Assembly (NCBI GenBank): GCA_016717005.1
Contig: JADJUF010000038.1
Coordinates: 372,001-436,000, forward strand
From: Myxococcales bacterium
GTDB taxonomy: Bacteria > Myxococcota_A > Polyangia > Haliangiales > Haliangiaceae
Reading direction: 5' to 3'
DNA: 64,000 nt
Below are positions 22,962 to 37,649 of this stretch, in pieces. Below the pieces are notes generated by a model, which saw nothing but the letters and a program-made list of their open reading frames with translations, did no database searches and was not told the DNA's origin. The position numbers and the translations under genes were made by a program. Position 1 is the stretch's first letter; each line of letters opens with the position of its first letter.

Positions 22962-23053
22962 CGCCGGTGGGCAAAGCACTACGCATGCCGCGTGCGCGAC
23001 CGCACACGCGGTGCCACCAGCGCGTGGCAGGCACGGCTAGATCGCCGGAGCCT

Positions 23054-23224
23054 CACCACCGCGGGCGTCGATGCGGTGATTCTTCGGCGGTCGCTCGTCA
23101 GTCGCGGCGGCGCATCACCGCGGGCGCCGATGCGGTGATTCTTCGGCGGCGCTGGTCCGTCGCGGCGGCGCACCACCGCGGGCGCCGATGCGGTGATCCT
23201 TCGGCGGTCGCGTGGTCAGTCGCT
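23054..23224. repeat. Three tandem 58-59-bp repeats at the end of a response-regulator gene
   Basis: Copies begin near 23054, 23113 and 23171, each with CACCGCGGGCG, then GATGCGGTGAT and CTTCGGCGG. The last copy runs into the stop codon (23216-23218) of the minus-strand regulator. Earlier copies carry a similar GTCAGTCGC junction. The array fills nearly the whole gap between this gene and the MBOAT operon. Confidence 0.8.
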
Positions 23225-23758
23225 GCCGCCGACCTCGGCGTACGGATCGTCGGGGTCGAACCGCAGGACCAGGCGATCGGTCGGCTCGCAGTCGCCGCAG
23301 GTGCCCGCGGTCATCGGGTCGCCGCACATGGCGCAGCGGGCGATCGAGAGGCCGCTGCGCGCGCGCCCGGGGCCCCGGCCCGCGAGCTGGGTGATCATGA
23401 AGGTGAGGTCCCCCAGCGAGACCGGCTTGCGCATCAGCGCCCCGACCCGCCACTGCGCGGCCTGACGTCGGAGCGTGTCATCGAGGAACCCGGTCACGAG
23501 GGCGAACGGGATCCCGAGGCCCCAGCCGCGGACGATCTCGACCACCTCGATGCCCGCGCGGCCGGGCATGCGGTTGTCGGAGACCACGAGCGCCGGCGGC
23601 TGCCCGCGGTCGTGGGCCTGGCGCAGGCGCTCGAGCAGCTCGGTGCCGCCGTCGCACGCGACCACGGCGTGCCCGGCGCGGCGGACCGCGAGCTCGAGCA
23701 GGCCGCGCATGTGCGGGTCGTCCTCGGCCACGAACACCTCGGCGGACGCCGCGGTCAT
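23216..23758 (-). CDS. Response regulator receiver with C-terminal zinc-ribbon-like tail
   Basis: A 180-residue protein. The receiver domain (about 5-125) has the acidic pair in VFVAEDDPHM, phospho-acceptor Asp in LVVSDNRMPG, Thr in FALVTGF and Lys in LMRKPV. It is followed by CAMCGD and GTCGDCE, a four-Cys set suggesting a small zinc ribbon, and an acidic tail. There is no DNA-binding domain, so it probably acts through protein contact. Its ATG overlaps the stop of the Pal-like gene (ATGA). The cognate kinase is not clear; the kinase at 26496-27959 is nearby but in a separate coupled pair. Confidence 0.88.
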   Translation of the reverse strand: MTAASAEVFVAEDDPHMRGLLELAVRRAGHAVVACDGGTELLERLRQAHDRGQPPALVVSDNRMPGRAGIEVVEIVRGWGLGIPFALVTGFLDDTLRRQAAQWRVGALMRKPVSLGDLTFMITQLAGRGPGRARSGLSIARCAMCGDPMTAGTCGDCEPTDRLVLRFDPDDPYAEVGGSD

Positions 23759-24366
23759 GGCGCCGTGGCTCCCGGGCGCGGCGTCGCGATCGCGATCGGC
23801 GTGCCGTCGTCGGCGTAGCGCGGCCCGTCCTCGAGCACGAGCTGGACGTCGCCGCGCATCAGCCGGAACTCGACGCGGCGGTTGCTGGCGAGGGCGTCGG
23901 CGCTGGCGCCCTGGCGCAGCGGGTGCTCCTCGCCGAACGACACCGGGGTCAGCTGGTCGGCGCCGACGCCGAGCCGCGCCAGGTAGGCGATGACGATCTG
24001 CGAGCGGCGCTCGCCCAGCGCGATGTTGTACTCGGTGGTGCCACGCTCGTCGGTGTGGCCGTCGACGTAGATCTGGATCGTCGGGTGCTTGGCCAGGAAC
24101 GCGCCGGCCTGGGCCAGCGCGTCGCGGGACTCCGGCCGCAGCTCGTCGCTGTCGTACGCGAAGTGGATCCGCTGCAGCAGCAGCGCGGCGGTGCGGAGGT
24201 CACCGCTGAGGACCTCCGTGGCGCGCGGCGTGGGCGCGACCCCGCGGCTGGCGGTGGGCCGGGGCGCGACCGAGGTCTGGCCGGACGGGCCCGACGTCGC
24301 CTTGTGGCAGGCCGGGGTGAGCAGGAGCGCGGCGGCGATCGCGGTGACCGAGAAGATGGAGTTCAT
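23755..24366 (-). CDS. Pal/OmpA-type peptidoglycan-associated lipoprotein
   Basis: A 203-residue lipoprotein: signal MNSIFSVTAIAAALLLTPAC with lipobox LTPAC, a Pro/Thr-rich linker, then an OmpA C-terminal domain (FAYDSDELRPESRDALAQAG, VDGHTDERGTTEYNIALGERR and ASNRRVEFRL). This domain binds the diaminopimelate peptide of peptidoglycan and anchors the outer membrane. The C-terminal 30 residues extend past the usual Pal end. There is no tol-pal cluster here; instead it is coupled to the receiver protein by an ATGA overlap, so it is likely an extra Pal paralogue. Confidence 0.92.
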   Translation of the reverse strand: MNSIFSVTAIAAALLLTPACHKATSGPSGQTSVAPRPTASRGVAPTPRATEVLSGDLRTAALLLQRIHFAYDSDELRPESRDALAQAGAFLAKHPTIQIYVDGHTDERGTTEYNIALGERRSQIVIAYLARLGVGADQLTPVSFGEEHPLRQGASADALASNRRVEFRLMRGDVQLVLEDGPRYADDGTPIAIATPRPGATAP

Positions 24367-24404
24367 GGTGCCTCGTGGGTGCGTGAGGGACTGCGTGACA
24401 GTGG

Positions 24405-24580
24405 CGGGTGCGCGGGCGTCGCGGCCCGGCGCGTGAGCGATGCCTGACGGAGCTGGGTGCGCCGCCGCGACGGGCCGGCGCGTGAGCGATGCCTGACGGA
24501 GCAGGGTGCGCGGGCGTCGCGGGCCGGCGCGTGAGCGATGCCAGACGAAGCAGGGTGCGCCGCAGCTACGGGCCGGCGAG
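24405..24580. repeat. Tandem 49-50-bp repeats at the end of a response-regulator gene
   Basis: Copies start near 24405, 24455, 24504 and 24553 with GGGTGCGC, then GGGCCGGCGCGTGAGCGATG and CCTGACGGAGC. The fourth, partial copy contains the stop codon (24566-24568) and last codons of the minus-strand gene at 24566-25009. The array occupies the gap between that gene and the Pal-like gene. Confidence 0.8.
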
Positions 24581-25009
24581 GTGGAGCGCCATCGTGCGCA
24601 GGTCGTTGAGCTCGAACGGCTTGGCGAACAGCGCGTCGGCGCCGAGCCGCTTGGCCTCGAGCCGGGCCTCGTCGTCGCCGAACGCGGTGATCAGGATGAC
24701 CGGCGTGACCCAGTCGGCGCCGCGCAGCCCGGCCAGGGCGTCGAGGCCCGTCATCACGGGCATGCGGATGTCGCTGATGATCAGATCGACCGCGGGGCCG
24801 CGGCGCTGGGCCAGCGACGCCATGTGGTTGACCAGCTCACGGCCATCGCGGGCCTCGCTCACCGAGAAGCCGTCGCGCCGCAGCGTCACCGCGATCAGCC
24901 GACGGAAGATCGCGTCGTCCTCGGCGACGACGACGTGGCGGGTGCGCTGGCTGACCGCGCGCCGGTAGGCGGGCGAGCCGGGCTCCGTCAGACTCAGGTG
25001 GTGCTGCAT
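24566..25009 (-). CDS. Single-domain response regulator
   Basis: A 147-residue receiver-only protein: VVVAEDDAIFRRL (acidic pocket), DLIISDIRMPVMTG (phospho-acceptor Asp), ILITAFG (Thr) and LFAKPF (Lys), with a 25-residue N-terminal extension. It has no output domain. It lies just downstream of an NtrC-type regulator and histidine kinase, separated by about 115 bases, and may receive phosphate from that kinase. The ATG at 25009 is the first good start; the open frame further upstream is a shadow of the neighbour. Confidence 0.9.
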   Translation of the reverse strand: MQHHLSLTEPGSPAYRRAVSQRTRHVVVAEDDAIFRRLIAVTLRRDGFSVSEARDGRELVNHMASLAQRRGPAVDLIISDIRMPVMTGLDALAGLRGADWVTPVILITAFGDDEARLEAKRLGADALFAKPFELNDLRTMALHLAGP

Positions 25010-25125
25010 GCTCCTGCACCAGAGCAACCGACGTGCCGACACGCGCGCAACGATCGCGCGCAGTTGCCGACGTCGCCGTGATGCAATCTGCAACTCGTCG
25101 CAGAATGCCGCTCGCCGCGCGAAGG

Positions 25126-26499
<1,374 letters not shown>

Positions 26500-27925
26500 G
26501 GCGCCTCGGCCAGCGGCAGGTAGATCGTGAAGGTCGTGCCGCCGCCGGGCGTGGCCTCGACGGTGATCCAGCCGCCGTGCTCCTTGACGATGCCGTACGC
26601 CACCGACAGCCCGAGCCCGGTGCCCTCGCCCACGTCCTTGGTGGTGAAGAACGGCTCGAAGATCCGCCCGAGCAGCTCGGGCGCGACGCCGGCGCCGCGA
26701 TCGCGGACCCGCACGCACGCGTAGGGCCCGGGCGGGCCGCCGTGGTCCGAGGGCGGCGTCGCGGCCCGGCGCTCGGTCGCGATCGTGATGGTCGCGCCGT
26801 CGGGGCTGGCGTGGATCGCGTTGACGACGAGGTTGGTGAGCACCTGCTGCAGCTGGCCACCGTCGACCTTGCCGACCACCCCGTCGGCGGCGGGGGCGAG
26901 CTCGAGCGCGATCGCCCGCTTGCGCGCGAGCGGCTCGAGGAAGGTCGCGGCCTGCTGCGCGACCTCGCCCAGCTCGAGCGCGGCGGTCACCGGTGGCCGC
27001 GGCCGGGCGAAGTCGAGGAGCTGCCGGACGATCGCGGCGACCCGGTGGGCCTGGGCCGAGATGGTCGTCGCCGCCTCGTGGGCCGGATCCGGCTCCGGGT
27101 GGAGCTCGGCCACCAGCTCGGCGTACCCGGTGATCACGTTGAGCGGGGTGCCGATCTCGTGGGCGATGCCGGCCGAGAGCTTGCCGACCGTGGCCAGGCG
27201 GTCGGCGTGGCGGAGCTGCTCGATCGCCGCGAGCCGGGCGTCGCTCGCGCGCTCGAGCTCGGCCCGGGCCTCGACCAGCTGCTCGCTCATCGCGTTCATC
27301 TCGGCGCCGAGCTCGCCGATCTCGTCGCGCTGGCGCAGCCTCAGCCGGCTGGTCAGATCGCCCTGGCCGATCCGGCGCGCGTGCAGGACCAGCTGCCGCA
27401 CCGGGCGTCCGACCAGGAGGGTCCCGAGCCCGACGATCAGCGCGGCGCACACCAGCACCAGGATCCCGGTCGCGGCCAGCGCCTGGCGGACCGTCGCGCG
27501 CACGTACGCGTGCTCGGCCTCGAGCGACTCGCCCAGCTCGATCGCGACGCGCTCGGCGCCGGGGCCCTCGACCGCGACGAAGGTGTAGAGCACGTCGTCG
27601 GCGGCGCCGGCCGGGCGCGCGGTCACGACCCCGACCCGATCGGGGCCGACCAGCGGCGGCACCGGCACGCTCGCGGCGTGGGGGTGACCGGCCGGCGCGT
27701 CGAGCGAGACCCAGCGGATCTGCACGTGGGCCTCGCGCTCGTTGGCGTCCTTGACCACGTCGATCGCCTCGGCCTCGCCGACCCGTCGCCAGATCCGGCC
27801 GGCGGCGCCGGCGACCGCGCGGCCCAGCAGGTGGCTGTCCTTGCGCATGTCGTCGTCGAACAGCCCGATCTCGCGCTGGACGCGGATCAGCGCGTTCACG
27901 GCCAGGACCGTGAGGATCGCGCAGG

Positions 27926-29665
<1,740 letters not shown>

Positions 29666-29778
29666 CGACCGCAACGACAATCGAAGCGGTTTTGCCGTCA
29701 AGCTGTAACGCGGGCGATGCGCTCGTGTCTCTGGGGCTATCCGGCTGAAAGTAATATAGGAGTCGACCCAGCGGCGCG

Positions 29779-30262
29779 CTTCCGGGTGTCAGCCGATCGT
29801 GAGGTCCTGGGCCCCGCGCGAGCTTCCGGGTGTTCGAGCTTCCGGGTGTCAGCCGATCGTGAGGTCCGGATGCGCTCGCGCGAGCTTTCGGGTGTCAGCC
29901 GATCGTGAGGTCCGGGTGCCGAGCTTCCGGGGGTCAGCCGATCGTGAGGTCCGGGTGTCCGGAGCTTCCGGGTGTCAGCCGATCGTGAGGTGCGGGTGTC
30001 CGGAGCTTCCCGGTGTCAGCCGATCGTGAGGTGCGCTTGCGCGAGCCGCGCGAGCTTCCGGGTGTCAGCCGATCGTGAGGTCCGGGTGCGCCCGCGCGAG
30101 CTTCCGGGTGTCAGCCGATCGTGAGGTCTGCGCCCGGGCGAGCTTCCGGGTGTCAGCCGATCGTGAGGTCCGGGTGCGCCCGCGCGAGCTTCCGGGTGTC
30201 AGCCGATCGTGAGGTCCGGGTGCGCCCGCGCGAGCTTCCGGGTGTCAGCCGATCGTGAGGTC
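29779..30262. repeat. Array of 11 direct repeats (about 27-bp core, 39-60-bp period)
   Basis: The core CTTCCGGGTGTCAGCCGATC plus GTGAGGT occurs at 29779, 29839, 29885, 29924, 29965, 30006, 30055, 30101, 30143, 30189 and 30235. Spacers are 12-33 bp and are mostly variants of CCGGGTGCGCCCGCGCGAG, so they are repeated too. The last copy abuts the stop (30261-30263) of the minus-strand M14 peptidase gene. The array fills the intergenic region up to the divergent-looking low-GC stretch near 29750. There is no protein-coding sense in either strand. Confidence 0.92.
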
Positions 30263-30920
30263 AGGTCGGGAGGTCGACCGCCCAGCGCAGCGCCGTCCGG
30301 GTGTCGGTCCAGGCCCGCTCGTCGGCGTCCAGGTACGGCACCTCGACCGTCACCACCTCGAGCTGGAGGTCGTGGCCGTACCGGGCGCCGAACGAGCCAG
30401 GGGTCGGGTAGCCGATGTGCGCGGCGGCCGGGTACCCGGCCAGGCGCCCCATCTCCTCGGCCAGGGCCTGCCCGCGGCCGTCCCAGTTCATGACCCGGTA
30501 GGTCGCGTGCAGGGCGATCAGCCGCTCGGCGCCGGTGCGGGCGATCAGCGCGGCCAGCGCCTGGGTCTCGGGCTCACTCTCGGGGTGCGGGCCCGGGCTG
30601 TAGCCGCCGGGGTGGGTCGCGACCCAGCTCGTGGCGGCGAAGTTGCGGTTGAGATCGACGTCGCGCGCGTTGTTCTTGGTCCCGGTCAGGAGCCCGTCGA
30701 CGTTGACCACCGGGATGATCCAGGTCTCGCGTCCGGGCGGGCGGTCGAGCAGCTCCTCGATCAGGCGCTCGGCCTGGAGCCGCGTGGCCGGCTCGTCGCC
30801 GTGGATCGCGCCGAACACCACGGCCGGCGGCCGCGGCCGCGCGTAGCTCGGCGGCGACATCACGATGGCCTCGATCGGCCGACCGTTGACGGTCGCGCCG
30901 ATCGTCTCGTCCCGGTTCAC
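30261..30920 (-). CDS. M14-family zinc carboxypeptidase (MpaA-like)
   Basis: A 219-residue enzyme with the M14 metal site: H40-x2-E43 in GAIHGDEPATR and H138 in IALHATY. It has the substrate-carboxylate segment ARDVDLNRNF and a catalytic Glu in TVEVPYLD (E193). The pattern fits murein-tripeptide amidase MpaA, which cleaves D-Glu-meso-diaminopimelate bonds in cell-wall recycling. The exact substrate is inferred. The GTG start overlaps the stop of the upstream membrane-protein gene (GTGA). No signal peptide, consistent with a cytoplasmic enzyme. Confidence 0.9.
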   Translation of the reverse strand: MNRDETIGATVNGRPIEAIVMSPPSYARPRPPAVVFGAIHGDEPATRLQAERLIEELLDRPPGRETWIIPVVNVDGLLTGTKNNARDVDLNRNFAATSWVATHPGGYSPGPHPESEPETQALAALIARTGAERLIALHATYRVMNWDGRGQALAEEMGRLAGYPAAAHIGYPTPGSFGARYGHDLQLEVVTVEVPYLDADERAWTDTRTALRWAVDLPT

Positions 30921-32698
30921 GAGTGCTCGAGATTCTTGCCCAGCACCGTCGCCAGCCCGTACCCGATGAAGCCGATCCAGGCCGCCACGATCCAGCCGCC
31001 GAACAGCATGCTGCTGAAGTCGCGCTTCACGACGGCGCCGATGTGGCCCATGACCAGCAGCGTGACGTAGGTGGCGACCACGCCCGACACGATGAACATC
31101 CACGCGAGCACCTTGGCGGCGCCGCTCGACGGCGCCGGCAGCCAGCACAGGAGCGCGAGCGCCGCCAGCACCACCGGGTAGAGCTGGAGCAGCGCCAGCA
31201 CCTTGCCCTTGCCGGACGCCTTGCTGATGCCGTCGATGATCATCTTGATCTTCGGATCGCCGCCGCCCTCGGGGATCAGCAGCGGCAACAGCACGCACAG
31301 CGCGCCGATGGTGGTGAGGAGGCGCGGCAGCATCTGCGAGCGGTACTCCTGCCGCAGCAGGAGGCCGGGCACCAGCGTGATCAGCCCGACGAACTGCGCG
31401 ATCTCCTGCCAGCGGAACTTGGGCGCGTCCTTCATCCCGAGCACGAAGTGCAGCGCGATCGGGGTCAGGCCGAGGACCGCCGCCAGCAGGCCACGCGGCA
31501 CGTTCGCGAGGGAGACCATCCCGAACACCAGGGCGAGGACGCCGGCGGCGGCCAGGTACACCTGATCGAACTTGGCGACCCCGCTGCCGTTGCCCGACAG
31601 GACATCCCAGCGGAACACGGTCTTGTCACCGAGGCTCAGCGGCGCGACGAACGCGGCGACGAGCAGCGCGCCGAAGACGATCAGCACCAGGCGGAGCCCG
31701 TCGGCGTACGGATCCCGGGGCGCCCCGGCGCGGGCCGCGGTCCGCGACGCCAGGTACGGCGGGGACATCGGCTGCATCGGGGGCATCGGCTGCTGCATCG
31801 GCGGCGGCGCGTAGGCCGGCGGCGGCATCCCGGCGCCGGGCAGCGGACCACCCTGCGGCGCGAACCCGCCAGGCGCACCGTAGCCGCCGCCGGGCGGCGG
31901 GAACCCGCCGGGGCCGGGTGGCTGGTAGCCGGCGGGACCCTGCTGGAAGCCGCCCTGGTTCGGGGGGCCCTGCTGGAAGCCACCCTGGTTCGGGGGCTGG
32001 AAGCCGCCCTGGTTCGGGGGGCCCTGCTGGAAGCCACCCTGGTTCGGGGGCTGGAAGCCGCCGCCGGGCGGCATGCCCGCGCCCGGCAAGGGACCCTGGC
32101 CGGGGATCGACGGCGCGGGCGCCGCGAACATGGTCGCGGCGCTGGCGGCTTGCGAGGGCGCCGGGCTCGGGCCGCCCGGGCCGCCGTACGCCGACGGCGC
32201 CGGCATCGTCATCGCGGCGGGGAACGCGGCGGCGCCGGGGTTGGGCCCGCCGTACGCCGACGGCGCGGGCATGGTCGCGGCCGGCGGGAACGCGGCGGCG
32301 CCGGGGTTCTGCGGCGCCTGCGCGAACATCGTCTTGGCGGCGGCGGCACCGCCGGCGGCAGGCCCGCCCGGCGGCGGGGCGGCCAGGGTCTGCGCGACCC
32401 CCATCGGCGGCTGGCTCGGCTGCCTCGGCGCCTGGCTCGGCGGCGGGGCGGCCAGGGTCTGCATGTTGCCGATCGGCGCGGGCGCGGGCGGCGCGGCGGG
32501 CGGCGGCATCGCGACGCCGGGCGCGGGCTGCGCGCCGCTCGCGGCCATGTCCTTCATCAGATCGGACGCCTGCCAGCCCATCACGGTCTTGGCGTTGGCG
32601 CCCGCGGGCGGCGCGACGGCGGCCTGCTTGGCACCGCAGAAGACGCAATGCATCGCGGCGTCGGGCAGATCCTTCGCGCAGCTCGTACACTTCTTCAC
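30917..32698 (-). CDS. Zinc-ribbon membrane protein with Pro/Gly/Gln-rich linker
   Basis: A 593-residue protein. It opens with a double-Cys zinc ribbon (MKKCTSCAKDLPDAAMHCVFC). There follow about 280 disordered residues with MxTLAAPPP and ATMPAPSAYGGP short motifs and a direct repeat of PPNQGGFQQG units. The C-terminal 260 residues contain seven or so membrane helices. Such zinc-ribbon plus disordered plus membrane proteins are common in myxobacteria; the function is unknown. The linker repeat DNA (31920-32060) is a short tandem array likely to vary in copy number. A GTGA overlap couples it to the M14 peptidase. Confidence 0.8.
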   Translation of the reverse strand: MKKCTSCAKDLPDAAMHCVFCGAKQAAVAPPAGANAKTVMGWQASDLMKDMAASGAQPAPGVAMPPPAAPPAPAPIGNMQTLAAPPPSQAPRQPSQPPMGVAQTLAAPPPGGPAAGGAAAAKTMFAQAPQNPGAAAFPPAATMPAPSAYGGPNPGAAAFPAAMTMPAPSAYGGPGGPSPAPSQAASAATMFAAPAPSIPGQGPLPGAGMPPGGGFQPPNQGGFQQGPPNQGGFQPPNQGGFQQGPPNQGGFQQGPAGYQPPGPGGFPPPGGGYGAPGGFAPQGGPLPGAGMPPPAYAPPPMQQPMPPMQPMSPPYLASRTAARAGAPRDPYADGLRLVLIVFGALLVAAFVAPLSLGDKTVFRWDVLSGNGSGVAKFDQVYLAAAGVLALVFGMVSLANVPRGLLAAVLGLTPIALHFVLGMKDAPKFRWQEIAQFVGLITLVPGLLLRQEYRSQMLPRLLTTIGALCVLLPLLIPEGGGDPKIKMIIDGISKASGKGKVLALLQLYPVVLAALALLCWLPAPSSGAAKVLAWMFIVSGVVATYVTLLVMGHIGAVVKRDFSSMLFGGWIVAAWIGFIGYGLATVLGKNLEHS

Positions 32699-32762
32699 GG
32701 TGCTCTCCCAGCGGGCAGGCCGACGCGGAGGCGAGGCGCGCTACCCGAAAACTCTGGCCATT

Positions 32763-32783
32763 ACCGCTCGACCGTCGAGCGGT
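32763..32783. terminator. Perfect hairpin after gatB
   Basis: ACCGCTCGA-CCG-TCGAGCGGT is a perfect 9-bp inverted repeat with a 3-base loop in the gap between gatB and the zinc-ribbon gene, both on the minus strand. There is no long T run after it on that strand, so it is a candidate terminator or operator only. Confidence 0.45.
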
Positions 32784-32820
32784 GTCAATCACGACCCGTG
32801 GCAAAGCCTCGGGGGCCCGG

Positions 32821-35873
<3,053 letters not shown>

Positions 35874-35877
35874 CGCG

Positions 35878-36177
35878 TCACGGCTCGCGGATCACCGCGG
35901 GCACGACGAAGCCGTCGTCGCGCACCGCCGCGGCGCCGGCCAGCGCGACCTCGACCGGCAGCGGCGCCTCGGGCTCGTCGGGGCGCAGCCGCAGCGTCAT
36001 CGCGACCGCGTGGGTCATCGGCTCGACCCCGTCGGTGTCGACCTCGCCCAGGTGCGCGACGTGCGCGAGGATCTCGCCGAGCTCGCTCCGCAGCCGCTCG
36101 ACCGTCGCGTCGTCGAGCGCCAGCCGCGCCAGGTGCGCGAGCTCCTCGACCTCGGCCCGCGTCAGCACCGCGGTCAT
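35878..36177 (-). CDS. gatC: Aspartyl/glutamyl-tRNA amidotransferase subunit C
   Basis: A 99-residue protein with the GatC pattern: LTRAEVEELAHLARLALDD, LGEILAHVAHLGEVDTDGVEP and the C-terminal LRPDEP. GatC wraps between GatA and GatB and stabilises the complex. The ATG at 36177 gives the normal N terminus. It lies 8 bases after the GntR-type gene and just before gatA, so the order is regulator-gatC-gatA-gatB. Confidence 0.95.
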   Translation of the reverse strand: MTAVLTRAEVEELAHLARLALDDATVERLRSELGEILAHVAHLGEVDTDGVEPMTHAVAMTLRLRPDEPEAPLPVEVALAGAAAVRDDGFVVPAVIREP

Positions 36178-36185
36178 CGCGCCGG

Positions 36186-36929
36186 TCAGGCCGCCGGCAG
36201 CGGCTGCGGCGCCAGCTCGGTCCGGCCGCCCATGCGGGCCGCGAGCTCGGCGCCGGTCCGCAGGTGATCGTCGGCGACCTTGGCCGCGCGCTCCGCGTCC
36301 TGGGCGGTCACCGCGTCGAGCAACGCCCGGTGGTGCGCGCGCACCGCCTCGGGCGACGCCGTCAGGTTGGCGAGCAGCGGCATGTACGAGCGCACGCCCT
36401 CGCGCACCGTGTTGATGAGCAGGCCCATGACGGTGTTGCCCGCCACCTGGGTCAGCGCCACGTAGAACTCGAAGTCGGTCTCGAACAGCTCGGTCGGCGT
36501 CGCGGCGGCGTCGGCCTTGTCGGCGAGCGCGCGCAGGCGCACCAGGCTGTCGGGGGTGGAGCGGTAGGCGGCCAGCCGCGCGATCTCGCGCCCGAAGATC
36601 CGGCGCAGCTCGAGCATGTCGCGGATCAGCTCGGGGTGGTTGCGCCCGGCCAGCGGCAGCAGGTGCTGGACCAGCTCGATCCCGCCGGTCTCCATGAAGT
36701 TGGTGACCCGGGTGCCGTCGCCCTGCCGGATGCGCACGAGCCCCAGGTGCTCGAGCTTCTTGAGGGCCTCCCGCAGCGACGCGCGGTTGACCCCGAGCCG
36801 CTTCGACAGGTCGCGCTCCGGCGGCAGCTTCGAGCCAGGCGGATACTGGCCGGTGAGGATCAGCGAGCGCAGTTGCTCGACGATCTCCTCGGCAACTCGT
36901 TGCTTCTCGACCGGCTTCAAGATCGACAC
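36186..36929 (-). CDS. FadR-subfamily GntR transcriptional regulator
   Basis: A 247-residue regulator. The winged helix is LRSLILTGQYPPGSKLPPERD followed by LSKRLGVNRASLREALKKLE and VRIRQGDGT, the GntR signature. The C-terminal FCD domain (about 95-225) has the Asp/His metal-type positions in ETDFEFYVALTQVAGN and AHHRALLDAV. The effector is unknown. It sits 8 bases upstream of gatC on the same strand, so it should be transcribed with gatCAB, an uncommon arrangement. It may be self-regulating. Confidence 0.92.
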   Translation of the reverse strand: MSILKPVEKQRVAEEIVEQLRSLILTGQYPPGSKLPPERDLSKRLGVNRASLREALKKLEHLGLVRIRQGDGTRVTNFMETGGIELVQHLLPLAGRNHPELIRDMLELRRIFGREIARLAAYRSTPDSLVRLRALADKADAAATPTELFETDFEFYVALTQVAGNTVMGLLINTVREGVRSYMPLLANLTASPEAVRAHHRALLDAVTAQDAERAAKVADDHLRTGAELAARMGGRTELAPQPLPAA

Positions 36930-37026
36930 GGCCAGAGGTTAACTCGTCCGACCCCTGGGGCGAAAGCCCCTCACCCGGGGTTTCGCGCGCTTGTGACCGT
37001 GGCGACGCCCGTGATAGCTGTCGATC

Positions 37027-37326
37027 GTGGCCCAGCCGCAGTCGAGCCCGAACAGCCAGGCGATCTCCGCAGCCGTCGTGGTCGCCGGCCACGAGCCCTA
37101 CGCCATGTACGTCGCGACCGAGCTCTCGGCGATCAGCGCGCGCCTCCGCGGGCCGCTGCTGCTCGAGATCGGCGAGACCTTCACGGTGCGGATGACCCGG
37201 GCGGCGGTGGTGGTCGAGGTGGCGACGCGGGTGGTCGAGGTCAAGCGCGCCGCCCACGGCGAGTCCGAGATGCTGATCGCGTTCACGGCGGGCGAGGCGG
37301 CCGCGCTCGCGCCGCTGCTCGGCTGA
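37027..37326 (+). CDS. Small hypothetical protein
   Basis: A 99-residue protein with a GTG start, reading MAQPQSSPNSQAISAAVVVA. It has a predicted beta-rich core (LLLEIGETFTVRMTRAAVVV and EVATRVVEVKRAAHGE) and an Ala/Leu-rich end. No family was recognised; the strand pattern with a short helix is compatible with a PilZ-like or regulatory barrel but no motif supports this. The following gene starts on its stop codon (TGATG), indicating co-translation. Confidence 0.6.
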   Translation: MAQPQSSPNSQAISAAVVVAGHEPYAMYVATELSAISARLRGPLLLEIGETFTVRMTRAAVVVEVATRVVEVKRAAHGESEMLIAFTAGEAAALAPLLG

Positions 37327-37646
37327 TGGAGCGCTTCGACGACCCCGACGATCTCGCCTACGACCTCGAGGTCGACGGGGCGCAGGTCCGGCGCGAGCTC
37401 GAGCGTCGCCTGTGGGTGCGGGGCGGCTGGGCGACCGGCGTCTACCGGTACCAGGAGCTCGACCCCGCGACCGGCGCGTGGCGCGCGCCGCGGGTCGCCG
37501 TGGTGCGGCTGCGCAAGGTCGCCGGCGCGTGGCGCAAGCACGCCGCGATCGCGCTGACGTCGACGGTCGCGGCCGAGCTGGGCGCGGTGCTGTCGGCCTG
37601 GAGCGGCGCGGGCGCCGAGCTGCTCGACGACGACGACCCGGCGTAG
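37326..37646 (+). CDS. Small hypothetical protein
   Basis: A 106-residue acidic-ended protein (MERFDDPDDLAYDLEVDG at the start, LLDDDDPA at the end) with a basic middle (RRELERRLWVRGGWATGVYR). No family was recognised. The ATG overlaps the stop of the previous gene, so the two probably act together. It is convergent with the PATAN/DnaJ/TPR gene, with only 3 bases between stops. Confidence 0.6.
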   Translation: MERFDDPDDLAYDLEVDGAQVRRELERRLWVRGGWATGVYRYQELDPATGAWRAPRVAVVRLRKVAGAWRKHAAIALTSTVAAELGAVLSAWSGAGAELLDDDDPA

Positions 37647-37649
37647 CCG

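Noticed and set aside
29779..30262. CRISPR-like appearance of the regularly spaced 27-bp repeat
   Set aside because: Spacers are short, unequal and variants of one another instead of unique, and there are no cas genes nearby.
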